Positions 1 through 7,595 of a stretch of 64,000 nucleotides of DNA are shown one piece after another. Source of the stretch: Collinsella aerofaciens (lineage in GTDB: Bacteria > Actinomycetota > Coriobacteriia > Coriobacteriales > Coriobacteriaceae); contig JAPJOH010000001.1 in assembly GCA_030826265.1 (NCBI GenBank), forward strand, positions 62,001 to 126,000, read 5' to 3'. Within the stretch, counting starts at the first letter, position 1. Each line of letters opens with the position of its first letter. The notes beneath the pieces were generated by a model, which saw only the letters and a list, made by a program, of their open reading frames with translations, was not told where the DNA came from and did no database searches. A program made the translations under genes and the position numbers.

Positions 1-1386
1 CACGGTGCGCGGGTGCGGCAGGACGTCGCGGATGTTGCCCACGCCGGTCAGATACATGACCAAGCGCTCGAAGCCCAGACCGTAGCCGGCGTGCTTGCAG
101 GAACCGTAGCGGCGCAGGTCAAGGTAGTACTTGTACTGCTCGGGTGCCATGCCCAGGTCCTTGATGCGGGCCTCGAGCAGATCCAGGCGCTCCTCGCGCT
201 GGGAGCCGCCGATAATCTCGCCAATACCGGGAACCAGGCAGTCGGCGGCGGCGACGGTCTTGCCGTCGTCGTTCATACGCATGTAGAAGGCCTTGATCTC
301 GGCCGGGTAGTCGGTTACGAAGGTCGGGCGCTTAAAGTGCTCCTCGGTCAGGAAGCGCTCGTGCTCGGTCTGCAGGTCGATGCCCCAGCTGACGGGGTAA
401 TCAAACTTGTGGCCAGCAGCGACTGCCTGCTCCAGGATCTCGACGGCCTCGGTGTAGGTAACGCGGGCAAAGTCAGAGTTTGCCACGTGGTCCAGGCGCT
501 CGATCAGGCCCTTGTCCACAAACTTGTTGAGCATGTTAAGCTCATCGGGGCAGGTGGCCATAACGTCCTTAAGGACGTACTTGAGCATGGCCTCGGCGTT
601 ATCCATGTAGTCGTTCAGATCGGCAAAGGCCATCTCGGGCTCGATCATCCAAAACTCGGCGGCGTGGCGCGTGGTGTTGGAGTTTTCGGCGCGGAAGGTG
701 GGGCCAAAGGTGTACACGTCGCCAAAGGCCATGGCAAAGTTCTCGGCATTGAGCTGGCCGGACACGGTGAGGCTTGCGTGCTTGCCAAAGAAGTCCTGGC
801 TCCAGTCGACCTCGCCGGACTCGGTGAGGGGCGGATTTTTGGGGTCGAGTGTGGTCACGCGGAACATCTCGCCGGCGCCCTCGCAGTCACTCGTGGTGAT
901 GATGGGGGTGTTGACGTAAACAAAGCCCTGCTCCTGGAAGAAGCGGTGGATGGCGGCAGCCGCGACAGAGCGGATGCGGAACACGGCACGGAACAGGTTG
1001 GTGCGAGGGCGCAGGTGCTGCTGGGTGCGCAGGAACTCGACGGTTGCGCGCTTCTTCTGCAGCGGGTAATCCGGGGCGCTCGTGCCCTCGACCTCGATGG
1101 AAGTGGCAGAAAGCTCGAAAGGCTGGGGTGCATCGGGGGTCAGTTTGACGGTGCCGGTGCAAATGAGTGCGGCCGAGACGTTTTGATGGGCGATCTCGTC
1201 GTAGTTGTCGAGTGCCTCGCGGTTCATGACGACCTGCAGGTCGCGGAAGCAGCTGCCGTCGTTGAGCGTAACAAAGCCAAAGTTCTTCATGTCGCGGACG
1301 GACTTGACCCAGCCGGCGACGGTGACGGTCTGGCCGCCGAGCGACTCGGCATCGGCATAGAGCTGCGCGATTTTGGTGCGGTTCAC
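1..1386 (-). CDS. asnS: Asparaginyl-tRNA synthetase, 3' end off the left edge
   Basis: Class II aminoacyl-tRNA synthetase that charges tRNA-Asn in the cytoplasm. The minus-strand reading frame starts with an OB-fold anticodon-binding domain (NRTKIAQLYADAESLGGQ, then VTVAGWVKSVRDMKNFGFV), followed by the catalytic core, including FRAENSNTTRHAAEFWMIEPE (split here across motif 2) and the motif 3 segment GLGFERLVMYLTGVGNIRD. The frame runs to within a few residues of the expected C-terminus when the window ends. The GTG at 1386 is chosen because GGGAGGA lies just upstream. An in-frame ATG at 1398 overlaps that ribosome site and is less likely. AsnRS rather than AspRS is preferred because of the GVGNIRDVLP ending. 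Confidence 0.93.
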   Translation of the reverse strand, partial: MNRTKIAQLYADAESLGGQTVTVAGWVKSVRDMKNFGFVTLNDGSCFRDLQVVMNREALDNYDEIAHQNVSAALICTGTVKLTPDAPQPFELSATSIEVEGTSAPDYPLQKKRATVEFLRTQQHLRPRTNLFRAVFRIRSVAAAAIHRFFQEQGFVYVNTPIITTSDCEGAGEMFRVTTLDPKNPPLTESGEVDWSQDFFGKHASLTVSGQLNAENFAMAFGDVYTFGPTFRAENSNTTRHAAEFWMIEPEMAFADLNDYMDNAEAMLKYVLKDVMATCPDELNMLNKFVDKGLIERLDHVANSDFARVTYTEAVEILEQAVAAGHKFDYPVSWGIDLQTEHERFLTEEHFKRPTFVTDYPAEIKAFYMRMNDDGKTVAAADCLVPGIGEIIGGSQREERLDLLEARIKDLGMAPEQYKYYLDLRRYGSCKHAGYGLGFERLVMYLTGVGNIRDVLPHPRTV

Positions 1387-1494
1387 GTATCCTCCCATAA
1401 CGGTTGAATGATAGTTATCCATACAGTTCGATATTCTAGCAGCTCGGCTCATTTGAGCTATACAGATAAAGCATTGGCGGGATGGTTTTTCAAA

Positions 1495-1532
1495 CGAAAA
1501 GCGCCCGCGGCCAAATGGTCGCGGGCGCTTGA
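1495..1532 (-). terminator. Intrinsic terminator of the PTS IIA gene
   Basis: On the minus strand an 11-bp GC-rich stem (AAGCGCCCGCG / CGCGGGCGCTT) is followed by TTTTCGTTT. It lies just after the IIA stop codon and before asnS, so the two minus-strand genes are probably separate units. Confidence 0.8.
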
Positions 1533-1567
1533 CGAGGTGCCTTTTGGCTGTGTGGCGTGGGGCCTGG

Positions 1568-2131
1568 CTACTTGGTCTTGGCAACCAGCAGCGGGTCGCC
1601 AAGCTTGACGAGCGGGTTGCCGCCGATAAGCGTTCCAGACTCGCCGACATGGTCGATGCTCTTAAGACGATCGAGCTCGGAGACGATGACGGTCACGATG
1701 TCCTCGTGACCAGCGGCCTTAATGGCCTCGCGGTCGAAGCTGATGAGCGGCTGGCCTGCCTTGACCACATCGCCCATCTCGACAAAGCGGGCAAAACCCT
1801 TGCCGTTCATTTCCACGGTGCCCAGGCCAACATGGATGAACACGCGCAGGCCGTCCTCGGTGATCATGCCGATGGAGTGGTTGGTGACAGTGGTGGCACC
1901 GATGCGGCCGTTGGCGGGCGCATAGATGGTGCCGGTAATGGGCTCGATGCCATAGCCCTGGCCAAGCATGCCCGAGGCGATCGTCTCGTCGGGAACCTCG
2001 TTCAGGTTGACGAGCACGCCGTTGACGGGGGCATAGATGACGCCTTCGCGGGTAGCGAAGCTTGCTGCGGGCGGAACGGACGCCTCGCCGGTCGAGGTGA
2101 AGGTGGACTTAAGCGAATCGAGCAGACCCAT
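1568..2131 (-). CDS. PTS glucose-type IIA protein (Crr-like)
   Basis: Soluble phosphocarrier of the sugar phosphotransferase system that takes phosphate from HPr and passes it to a membrane IIB/IIC partner. The protein of 187 residues has the single-domain EIIA-Glc layout: APVNGVLVNLNEVPDE, then TNHSIGM, then the active-site stretch FIHVGLGTVEMNGKGF, whose His is the likely phosphorylation site. The ATG at 2131 follows GGAGG. A longer frame back to 2212 lacks support and would add residues unlike the family. No IIB or IIC gene is adjacent; the EIIC gene at 38387 lacks both IIA and IIB, so this protein could serve it or other permeases. That link is inference. Confidence 0.9.
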   Translation of the reverse strand: MGLLDSLKSTFTSTGEASVPPAASFATREGVIYAPVNGVLVNLNEVPDETIASGMLGQGYGIEPITGTIYAPANGRIGATTVTNHSIGMITEDGLRVFIHVGLGTVEMNGKGFARFVEMGDVVKAGQPLISFDREAIKAAGHEDIVTVIVSELDRLKSIDHVGESGTLIGGNPLVKLGDPLLVAKTK

Positions 2132-2178
2132 AGTTGCCTCCAACTTAAATAGGCGCATATCGCGCGTTTGGTTTGCCG

Positions 2179-2188
2179 GAAACGTTTC
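2179..2188. promoter_or_regulatory. Palindrome GAAACGTTTC in the IIA 5' region
   Basis: A perfect 10-bp palindrome lies between the divergent IIA and esterase genes, downstream of the predicted IIA promoter. It resembles operators of LacI-type or catabolite regulators. No regulator gene is next to it, so the role is only a suggestion. Confidence 0.35.
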
Positions 2189-2219
2189 ACATGTGTTTCG
2201 CGGCTTGGTCAACGCCCCT

Positions 2220-2248
2220 ATTCTACGCTGCTCAACGATACCTCTGAA
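2220..2248 (-). promoter_or_regulatory. Predicted promoter of the IIA gene
   Basis: On the minus strand TTCAGA and TAGAAT are separated by 17 bases. Transcription would start upstream of the GAAACGTTTC palindrome, leaving a leader of about 80 bases. Confidence 0.45.
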
Positions 2249-2327
2249 CTGGGATTATGTGATATATCAGTTGAAGGGAAACTTATTGCCGGAGTGTTTC
2301 TGCGCCACGGGTTCAAGTGGGGTACGC

Positions 2328-2355
2328 TTGAAGGCGAAAAACAAGGGCGCATAAT
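2328..2355 (+). promoter_or_regulatory. Predicted promoter of the esterase gene
   Basis: TTGAAG and CATAAT are separated by 16 bases, ending 20 bases before the chosen ATG. This allows only a very short leader. Confidence 0.4.
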
Positions 2356-2374
2356 TTGCGCGAAGGGAGCACAT

Positions 2375-3277
2375 ATGATTGTCGAGAACCATGCGCTGTG
2401 GGGCGAGGAGCCGACCGAGGATTATCCGGCGACGTTTACGTATTTGGGTGCCGAGCCGTTGCCCGATAAACCGAATGGCCGCCGCCCCGCTGTGATTATC
2501 TGTGGCGGAGGTGCGTTTACGCATATCGCTCCGCATGAGCAGGATCCTGTGGCGTTTGCGTTTTTGGATCACGGTTACCAGGCCTTTGTGCTCAACTATG
2601 TCACGAGTGGCACGGGTGACGTAAGTTTTCCGCACCCGCAGGCAGATCTTGCCAAGATGGTCGCCACGGTGCGCGCCAACGCTGACGAGTGGCATGTCGA
2701 TCCTAAGCGCGTGTGCGTCGTGGGCTTTTCTGCTGGCGGCATGATTTGCGCCTCGCTGGCAACACAGTGGAAGACCGGCCCCTTTGCGGCACTTGCCGGG
2801 GCGCGTCCGGACGACATTCGTCCCGATGCCGTGGTGCTGGGCTATCCATTGCTCGACTTTGCCTATGTGCGCGACATGCAGACGCGCGATCCGCGCATTG
2901 ACTTGCGTGTGCCCAAGACGGGCGGCAAGACGGGGCGCGATTTGCTCAACGACTACCTGTCGATGGTGACGGGCGGCGAGGCAACTGACGAGCATCTGGC
3001 CGACATCTGCCCCACCACGCATGTTTCGCGTCAGATGCCACCGACCTTTGTGTGGGGCGTGTCCGACGACAAGACGGCGCCGATCGCGCAGGTCTACCCG
3101 TTTGCGCAGCGCATGGCCGAGGAGGGCGTTGCATGCGAGATGCACGTCTTCGACCAGGGTGGTCACGGCCTTTCGCTCGGCAACGCCAACACCGCGGTCG
3201 ACAACGAGGACAAGCAGGTGGCGGTCCGTCCCTGGATCCGCCTGGCCTTCCGTTTCCTGGAGCGCCACGGGTTTTAG
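2375..3277 (+). CDS. Alpha/beta hydrolase, acetyl-esterase type
   Basis: Cytosolic serine hydrolase of 300 residues, probably an acyl or acetyl esterase acting on small or carbohydrate-linked esters. The sequence shows an oxyanion-hole stretch (IICGGGAFTHIAP), the nucleophile elbow GFSAGG, an acid residue in WGVSDDKTAP and the catalytic His in DQGGHGLSLG. There is no signal peptide. The ATG at 2375 follows GAAGGGAG; upstream in-frame codons back to 2168 look non-coding. It stands alone between the IIA gene and a structured element that overlaps its stop codon. The substrate cannot be told from sequence. Confidence 0.85.
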   Translation: MIVENHALWGEEPTEDYPATFTYLGAEPLPDKPNGRRPAVIICGGGAFTHIAPHEQDPVAFAFLDHGYQAFVLNYVTSGTGDVSFPHPQADLAKMVATVRANADEWHVDPKRVCVVGFSAGGMICASLATQWKTGPFAALAGARPDDIRPDAVVLGYPLLDFAYVRDMQTRDPRIDLRVPKTGGKTGRDLLNDYLSMVTGGEATDEHLADICPTTHVSRQMPPTFVWGVSDDKTAPIAQVYPFAQRMAEEGVACEMHVFDQGGHGLSLGNANTAVDNEDKQVAVRPWIRLAFRFLERHGF

Positions 3278-3418
3278 TTACGGCGTTTTACCAAACGCCG
3301 TAACCACTTGACGCTGCAAGCCCGCCAGAGCGGCAATCTGCCTTTCAACTTCGGCGGCATGACCAGAAGGTCAATGCCGCCTCGTTTCAAGGCACCTTGC
3401 TCGCTCTGGCGGGCTTTC
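3277..3418. repeat. Structured intergenic element, family 2, copy a
   Basis: Two modules. First, a 12-bp perfect hairpin with loop TACC (3277-3304) that starts in the esterase stop codon. Second, a 14-bp outer stem (3318-3331 with 3403-3416) ending in CCAGAGC/GCTCTGG, enclosing the conserved patch CAATCTG, an inner hairpin (3353-3381) with apex CATGACCAGAAGGTCAATG, and the patch CACCTTG. A second copy at 22435-22572 keeps the patches and layout but changes most stem bases. It may be a terminator, a processed RNA or a DNA structure. Confidence 0.75.
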
Positions 3419-3461
3419 GCTGTCCGCGCCAAAACATCGGCGTTGTCCTGGTTGCCAAAAG

Positions 3462-3500
3462 AATGATCCCCTGGGGACGGAGGGAAACGGATCATTTTGT
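3462..3500 (+). repeat. Hairpin AATGATCC/GGATCATT with T run
   Basis: An 8-bp inverted repeat encloses CCTGGGGACGGAGGGAAAC and ends in TTTT, so it could act as a weak terminator. The rest of the 487-base gap before feoAB holds two other structured elements, a promoter and no convincing gene. Confidence 0.5.
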
Positions 3501-3524
3501 CGAGGGGCGGGCGGCCGCTTCGGT

Positions 3525-3582
3525 CCTCGGGGAAACCACGTCCCGTTTCGGGCGCAGATTCTGGGCCGCAGTTTTCCCGAGA
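3525..3582. repeat. Inverted repeat CTCGGGGAAAC / GTTTTCCCGAG
   Basis: Eleven paired bases (one G-T pair) flank a 34-base GC-rich interior that holds CCCGTTTCGGG. There is no T run and no gene inside. The role is unknown. Confidence 0.5.
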
Positions 3583-3645
3583 GGCCTCATTGGGAAACTA
3601 TGGCCTTGAACTTTCCTACCTGTCCCCCTTGCACCGATCTGTTGA

Positions 3646-3675
3646 TTGAACGTCGCTGTGTGTTCGCGCTATCAT
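3646..3675 (+). promoter_or_regulatory. Predicted feoAB promoter
   Basis: TTGAAC and TATCAT are separated by 18 bases, about 90 bases before the feoAB start. Confidence 0.5.
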
Positions 3676-3689
3676 GCATGGTTACAATT

Positions 3690-3726
3690 GGTTAGCCGTG
3701 GCAAACGGTTAGCCAAGGTAAACTAA
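3690..3726 (+). promoter_or_regulatory. Possible iron-regulator site: two GGTTAGCC repeats
   Basis: GGTTAGCC occurs at 3690 and 3707, 17 bases apart, just downstream of the predicted feoAB promoter. The repeat resembles one half of the DtxR/IdeR operator core. The match to the full 19-bp operator is weak, so repression by a DtxR-family protein is only suggested. Confidence 0.35.
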
Positions 3727-3764
3727 ATGCAACGCCCTGTGGGCGTCGGGGGAGGAACACGGAC

Positions 3765-6125
3765 GTGAAGCTCGATACGCTCGAGATCGGAAAAGACGCC
3801 GTTGTCGCATCGGTGGCATCGGACGATCAGGCACTCCGACAGCATATTTTGGACATGGGCCTAACGCCGGGCACCGAAGTCACCATGATGAAGTACGCCC
3901 CCATGGGCGATCCGCTCGAGATCCGCCTGCGTGGCTACGAGTTGACACTGCGCAAGGACGATGCCGCTCGCATCGAGCTCGTGGGTATTCACGACACCGA
4001 TACAGGTCCGCGCGCTAACGCCGCAATCGGCACGACGGAGCATCCGGCCCTGGGCGAGGGGACGTATTCGCCCCGTGCGGCAAAGACGGCCGTGCCCGAG
4101 GGCGCGCCGCTGCACTTTGCCCTCGCCGGCAACCAAAACTGCGGCAAGACCACGTTATTCAACCAGCTGACGGGCTCCAACCAGCACGTCGGTAACTTTC
4201 CCGGCGTGACGGTCGACCGCAAAGATGGCACCATCCGTAACCATCCCGAGGCGAGCGTTACCGACCTGCCTGGCATTTACTCCCTGTCGCCGTACACAGG
4301 CGAAGAGGTCGTGAGCCGTCAGTTCATCCTCGACGAGCGTCCGGACGCCATCATCGACATCATTGACGCTACCAACATCGAGCGTAATCTGTACCTGACA
4401 CTGCAGCTCATGGAGCTCGACCGTCCTATGGTCATCGCGCTCAACATGATGGACGAGGTGACCGCCAACGGCGGCGCCGTGGACGTCAACCTGCTCGAGA
4501 GTCTGTTGGGCGTGCCCGTTGTTCCCATTAGTGCTGCCCGCAACGAGGGTATCGGCGAGTTGGTGGATCATGCCTTGCACGTGGCGCGGTTCCGCGAGCG
4601 CCCCGGTCGCCTGGACTTTTGCGCGCCCGACGGTCCGGACGGCGGTGCGCTGCATCGCTGCATCCACGGTATTGCTAACCTGATCGAGGACCATGCCGTG
4701 ACGGCGCACATCCCGGTGCGCTTTGCGGCGACCAAGCTGGTCGAGGGCGATGAGCTGGTAACCGAGGCGCTTCACCTGGATCGCAACGAGCTCGACGCCA
4801 TCGAGCACATCATTACCCAGATGGAGGGCGAGGCCGGCACCGACCGCCTGTCCGCGCTGGCCGACATGCGCTTTAGCTTTATCGGCGACGTGTGCGGGCG
4901 CTGTGTCGTCAAGCCGCACGAGAGCCGCGAGCACGTGCGCTCCGTCAAGATCGACCGCATTCTGACGGGTCGCTATACGGCCATCCCGGCGTTCCTGGTG
5001 ATCATGGGCCTCGTCTTTTGGCTGACGTTTGGCGTGATCGGCGCGGCGTTGCAGGGACTTATGGAGGACGGCATCGCTGCCATCATCGCTTCGGCCGATG
5101 CAGGCCTCAAGGCGTTCGGCACCAACGACGTGGTGCGCTCGCTGGCTGTCGACGGCGTGCTTACGGGCGTGGGCAGTGTGCTGACCTTCCTGCCGATTAT
5201 CGTCGTGCTCTTCTTGTTCCTCTCCATTCTGGAAGACTCCGGCTACATGGCACGCGTAGCCTTTGTCATGGATAAGGTGTTGCGTCGCTTTGGCCTGTCG
5301 GGCCGCAGCTTCGTGCCCATGCTCGTCGGTTTTGGCTGCACCGTGCCGGCTATCATGTCGACCCGTACGCTCCCATCCGAGCACGACCGCAAGATGACGG
5401 TCATGCTCACGCCGTTTATGAGCTGCTCAGCCAAGTTGCCGGTTTACGGCTTGCTGTGCGGAGCATTCTTCCCGCAGGCGACGGTTCCCGCCATGGTCTC
5501 GCTCTATCTGATCGGTATCGTGGTCGGCTGCATCGCGGCTTTGGTGCTCAACCGCACGGCATTTAAGGGCGACCCGGTGCCGTTTATCATGGAGCTCCCC
5601 AATTACCGCCTGCCGAGCGTCAAGACGACGGTGATGCTGGCATGGGATAAGGCCAAGGACTTTATTACCAAGGCTTTTACCATTATCTTTGCCGCTACCG
5701 TGGTCATCTGGTTCCTTCAGACGTTCGACATTCGCTTTAATGTGGTCGCCGATCAGTCGCAGAGTCTACTTGCCGGTCTGGGTAGCATCATCGCGCCGGT
5801 GTTGGCCCCGCTCGGCTTTGGCGATTGGCGTGCATCCACGGCGCTCGTCACGGGGCTCATTGCCAAGGAGAGCGTCATCTCGACGCTCACGGTGCTTTTG
5901 GGCGCAACCTCTCCCGCGGTGCTGTCAACTATGTTTTCGCCGTTTACCGCTTACGTGTTCCTGGTCTTTACGCTGCTGTACCCGCCCTGCGTGGCGTCCA
6001 TCGGCGCCGTCAAGAGCGAGTTGGGCGCGCGCTATGCCGTGGCTGTATTCGCGTTTCAGGTGACGGTCGCCTGGATCGTGGCGTTTGTCGTGCATTCGGC
6101 GGGCATATTGCTGGGGTTGGCTTAG
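3765..6125 (+). CDS. feoB: Fused FeoA-FeoB ferrous iron transporter
   Basis: Membrane Fe(II) importer of 786 residues. Residues 1-75 form a FeoA-type SH3-like domain (LDMGLTPGTEVTMMKYAP...DPLEIRLRGYELTLRK), followed by a linker and the G domain with GNQNCGKTTLFN at about 122, the G3 motif DLPGIYSL, G4 NMMD and G5 SAARN. The C-terminal part holds the Gate-type membrane segments (LEDSGYMARVAFVMD, GFGCTVPAIMSTR). FeoA and FeoB are usually separate; here they are one chain. No FeoC gene follows. The GTG start at 3765 follows GGGGGAGGAA. Iron repression is plausible given the upstream repeats. A hairpin follows the gene. Confidence 0.96.
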   Translation: MKLDTLEIGKDAVVASVASDDQALRQHILDMGLTPGTEVTMMKYAPMGDPLEIRLRGYELTLRKDDAARIELVGIHDTDTGPRANAAIGTTEHPALGEGTYSPRAAKTAVPEGAPLHFALAGNQNCGKTTLFNQLTGSNQHVGNFPGVTVDRKDGTIRNHPEASVTDLPGIYSLSPYTGEEVVSRQFILDERPDAIIDIIDATNIERNLYLTLQLMELDRPMVIALNMMDEVTANGGAVDVNLLESLLGVPVVPISAARNEGIGELVDHALHVARFRERPGRLDFCAPDGPDGGALHRCIHGIANLIEDHAVTAHIPVRFAATKLVEGDELVTEALHLDRNELDAIEHIITQMEGEAGTDRLSALADMRFSFIGDVCGRCVVKPHESREHVRSVKIDRILTGRYTAIPAFLVIMGLVFWLTFGVIGAALQGLMEDGIAAIIASADAGLKAFGTNDVVRSLAVDGVLTGVGSVLTFLPIIVVLFLFLSILEDSGYMARVAFVMDKVLRRFGLSGRSFVPMLVGFGCTVPAIMSTRTLPSEHDRKMTVMLTPFMSCSAKLPVYGLLCGAFFPQATVPAMVSLYLIGIVVGCIAALVLNRTAFKGDPVPFIMELPNYRLPSVKTTVMLAWDKAKDFITKAFTIIFAATVVIWFLQTFDIRFNVVADQSQSLLAGLGSIIAPVLAPLGFGDWRASTALVTGLIAKESVISTLTVLLGATSPAVLSTMFSPFTAYVFLVFTLLYPPCVASIGAVKSELGARYAVAVFAFQVTVAWIVAFVVHSAGILLGLA

Positions 6126-6167
6126 TTATGAATTGACGGCGCAACCTCTGTGTATCGAATTGTTTTC

Positions 6168-6202
6168 GGCCCCGCATCTGTACTGACGGATGCGGGGCCG
6201 TT
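6168..6202 (+). terminator. Strong hairpin after feoAB
   Basis: A 12-bp stem CGGCCCCGCATC / GATGCGGGGCCG lies 43 bases after the feoAB stop. Only a poor T run (TTGCTAT) follows, so termination efficiency is uncertain. Confidence 0.6.
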
Positions 6203-6212
6203 GCTATATAAT
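6183..6212 (+). promoter_or_regulatory. Predicted sotB promoter overlapping the hairpin
   Basis: CTGACG and a perfect TATAAT are separated by 18 bases. The -35 region lies inside the upstream terminator hairpin. Confidence 0.5.
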
Positions 6213-6245
6213 CGCCTCCGCTCAAAACGATTGGAGACGTTATAT

Positions 6246-7442
6246 ATGACTCAGACAAGGCAAGACGGCATCACGCTCAAGCAGTGGCTCCCACTCGTCG
6301 GGCTCACCTGCTGTGCGTTCGTGTTCAACACGTCGGAGTTTATGCCCATCGGCCTTTTGACTGATATCGCCGCGTCGTTCTCGCTCACCGAGGCCCAGGC
6401 GGGCATCATGATCTCGGTCTATGCCTGGGGCGTCATGCTGCTGTCGCTGCCGCTCATGGTGTTCGCCTCGCGCTTTGAGTTCAAGCGGATGCTGCTGGGC
6501 GTGCTGGCCGTGTTCTCGCTCGGTCAGTTCCTGTCCGCTGTGGCGCCGACCTATCCCATCCTGGTCTGCGCGCGCCTGGTGGTCGCTTGCGCACATGCCG
6601 TGTTCTGGTCAGTCGCCTCGATTATGGCCTCGCGCCTGGTCGACACTCGCCACGGCGCGCTCGCCATCAGCATGATCGCCACGGGCTCTTCCATCGCGCA
6701 GATCTTTGGCCTGCCGCTCGGTCGCGCCATTGGCTTGGCCGTGGGCTGGCGCATGACGTTTGCCGTGGTCGGGGGCCTCTCAGCCATCGCGGTCGTCTAC
6801 CAGGCAGCGGTGTTCCCGGCCATGCCGGCGGGTGAGCGCTTTACCGTCAAACAGCTGCCCGAGCTGCTCAAGAACCCGCTCCTCATCGCGCTCTACGCAG
6901 TCACGGTCTTCATGGCGACCGGCTATTACGCAAGCTACAGCTATATCGAGCCCTTCCTGGCGCAGGTCGCGCACGTCGATGCGGGCGCCATTACCATGAC
7001 GCTGACGGCGTTTGGCTGCTCTGGTTTGCTCGGAAGCTGGCTGTTTGGCCGCCTGTTCGATGGGCATCGCTTCCCGTTCTTGGCTATCACGCTCTCCGGC
7101 GTGCCGGTGGCCCTGCTGCTCATGGGGCCGGCCGCATCGTCGCTCGTGACAGTGCTTGCCGTCTGCGCACTGTGGGGTTGCTGCGCCACGGCCTTTAACG
7201 TGGCGTTTCAGGCCGAGCCCATCAAGCACACACCGGCGGATTCGTCGGCCGTCGCCATGTCGATCTTCTCGGGCCTGTTCAACCTCGGTATCGGCACGGG
7301 TACCGCGATCGGCGGAGCCGTGGTTTCGGGTCCCGGTATCGCCTGGATCGGCTTTGTGGGCGGGGCGATTGCCGTCGTGGGCGTTATCCTCGCCATCACG
7401 GTGATGTTCCCAGCCATCCGCCGCGCCAAGCCCGTCGCCTAA
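6246..7442 (+). CDS. sotB: SotB-type MFS sugar/drug exporter
   Basis: Major facilitator superfamily efflux protein of 398 residues with about 12 hydrophobic segments. It matches the SotB pattern closely: FVFNTSEFMPIGLLTDIA near the N-terminus, GIMISVYAWGVMLLSLP, the segment CAHAVFWSVASIMASRL, LPLGRAIGLAVGWRMTF in the middle, YASYSYIEPF, and IFSGLFNLGIGTGTAIGG near the end. SotB exports arabinose and related compounds in E. coli; the substrate here is unknown. The ATG at 6246 follows TTGGAGACG; an upstream extension to 6150 has no ribosome site and would cross the promoter. It appears to be a single-gene unit, followed by a long inverted repeat. Confidence 0.88.
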   Translation: MTQTRQDGITLKQWLPLVGLTCCAFVFNTSEFMPIGLLTDIAASFSLTEAQAGIMISVYAWGVMLLSLPLMVFASRFEFKRMLLGVLAVFSLGQFLSAVAPTYPILVCARLVVACAHAVFWSVASIMASRLVDTRHGALAISMIATGSSIAQIFGLPLGRAIGLAVGWRMTFAVVGGLSAIAVVYQAAVFPAMPAGERFTVKQLPELLKNPLLIALYAVTVFMATGYYASYSYIEPFLAQVAHVDAGAITMTLTAFGCSGLLGSWLFGRLFDGHRFPFLAITLSGVPVALLLMGPAASSLVTVLAVCALWGCCATAFNVAFQAEPIKHTPADSSAVAMSIFSGLFNLGIGTGTAIGGAVVSGPGIAWIGFVGGAIAVVGVILAITVMFPAIRRAKPVA

Positions 7443-7457
7443 TCACGTCCCCTCATC

Positions 7458-7524
7458 AGTTGCGGTGGAATAGTTCCTGTTTAAGGCTTCTGAAGGCCCA
7501 GACAGGAACTATTCCACCGCAACT
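7458..7524. repeat. Perfect 23-bp inverted repeat after sotB
   Basis: The arms 7458-7480 and 7502-7524 are exact reverse complements (core GTGGAATAGTTCC) around a 21-base loop. TTATTTT follows, so it can act as a terminator. The arms are much longer than other terminators here and moderate in GC. Confidence 0.8.
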
Positions 7525-7595
7525 TATTTTGGGGAAGAGGATACAAGCTGGGCATACAATGGATGTCGTTGTGTTGCGCTTACCGGGAGGTTGCT

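Noticed and set aside
13..1407. 464-codon open frame on the plus strand opposite asnS
   Set aside because: It is the antisense of a clear AsnRS gene. Long antisense frames are expected from GC-rich codon bias; the composition is Leu/Val/Gly/His-rich with no domain pattern.
3397..3609. Small 70-codon frame in the gap before feoAB
   Set aside because: No ribosome site, and it runs through inverted repeats.
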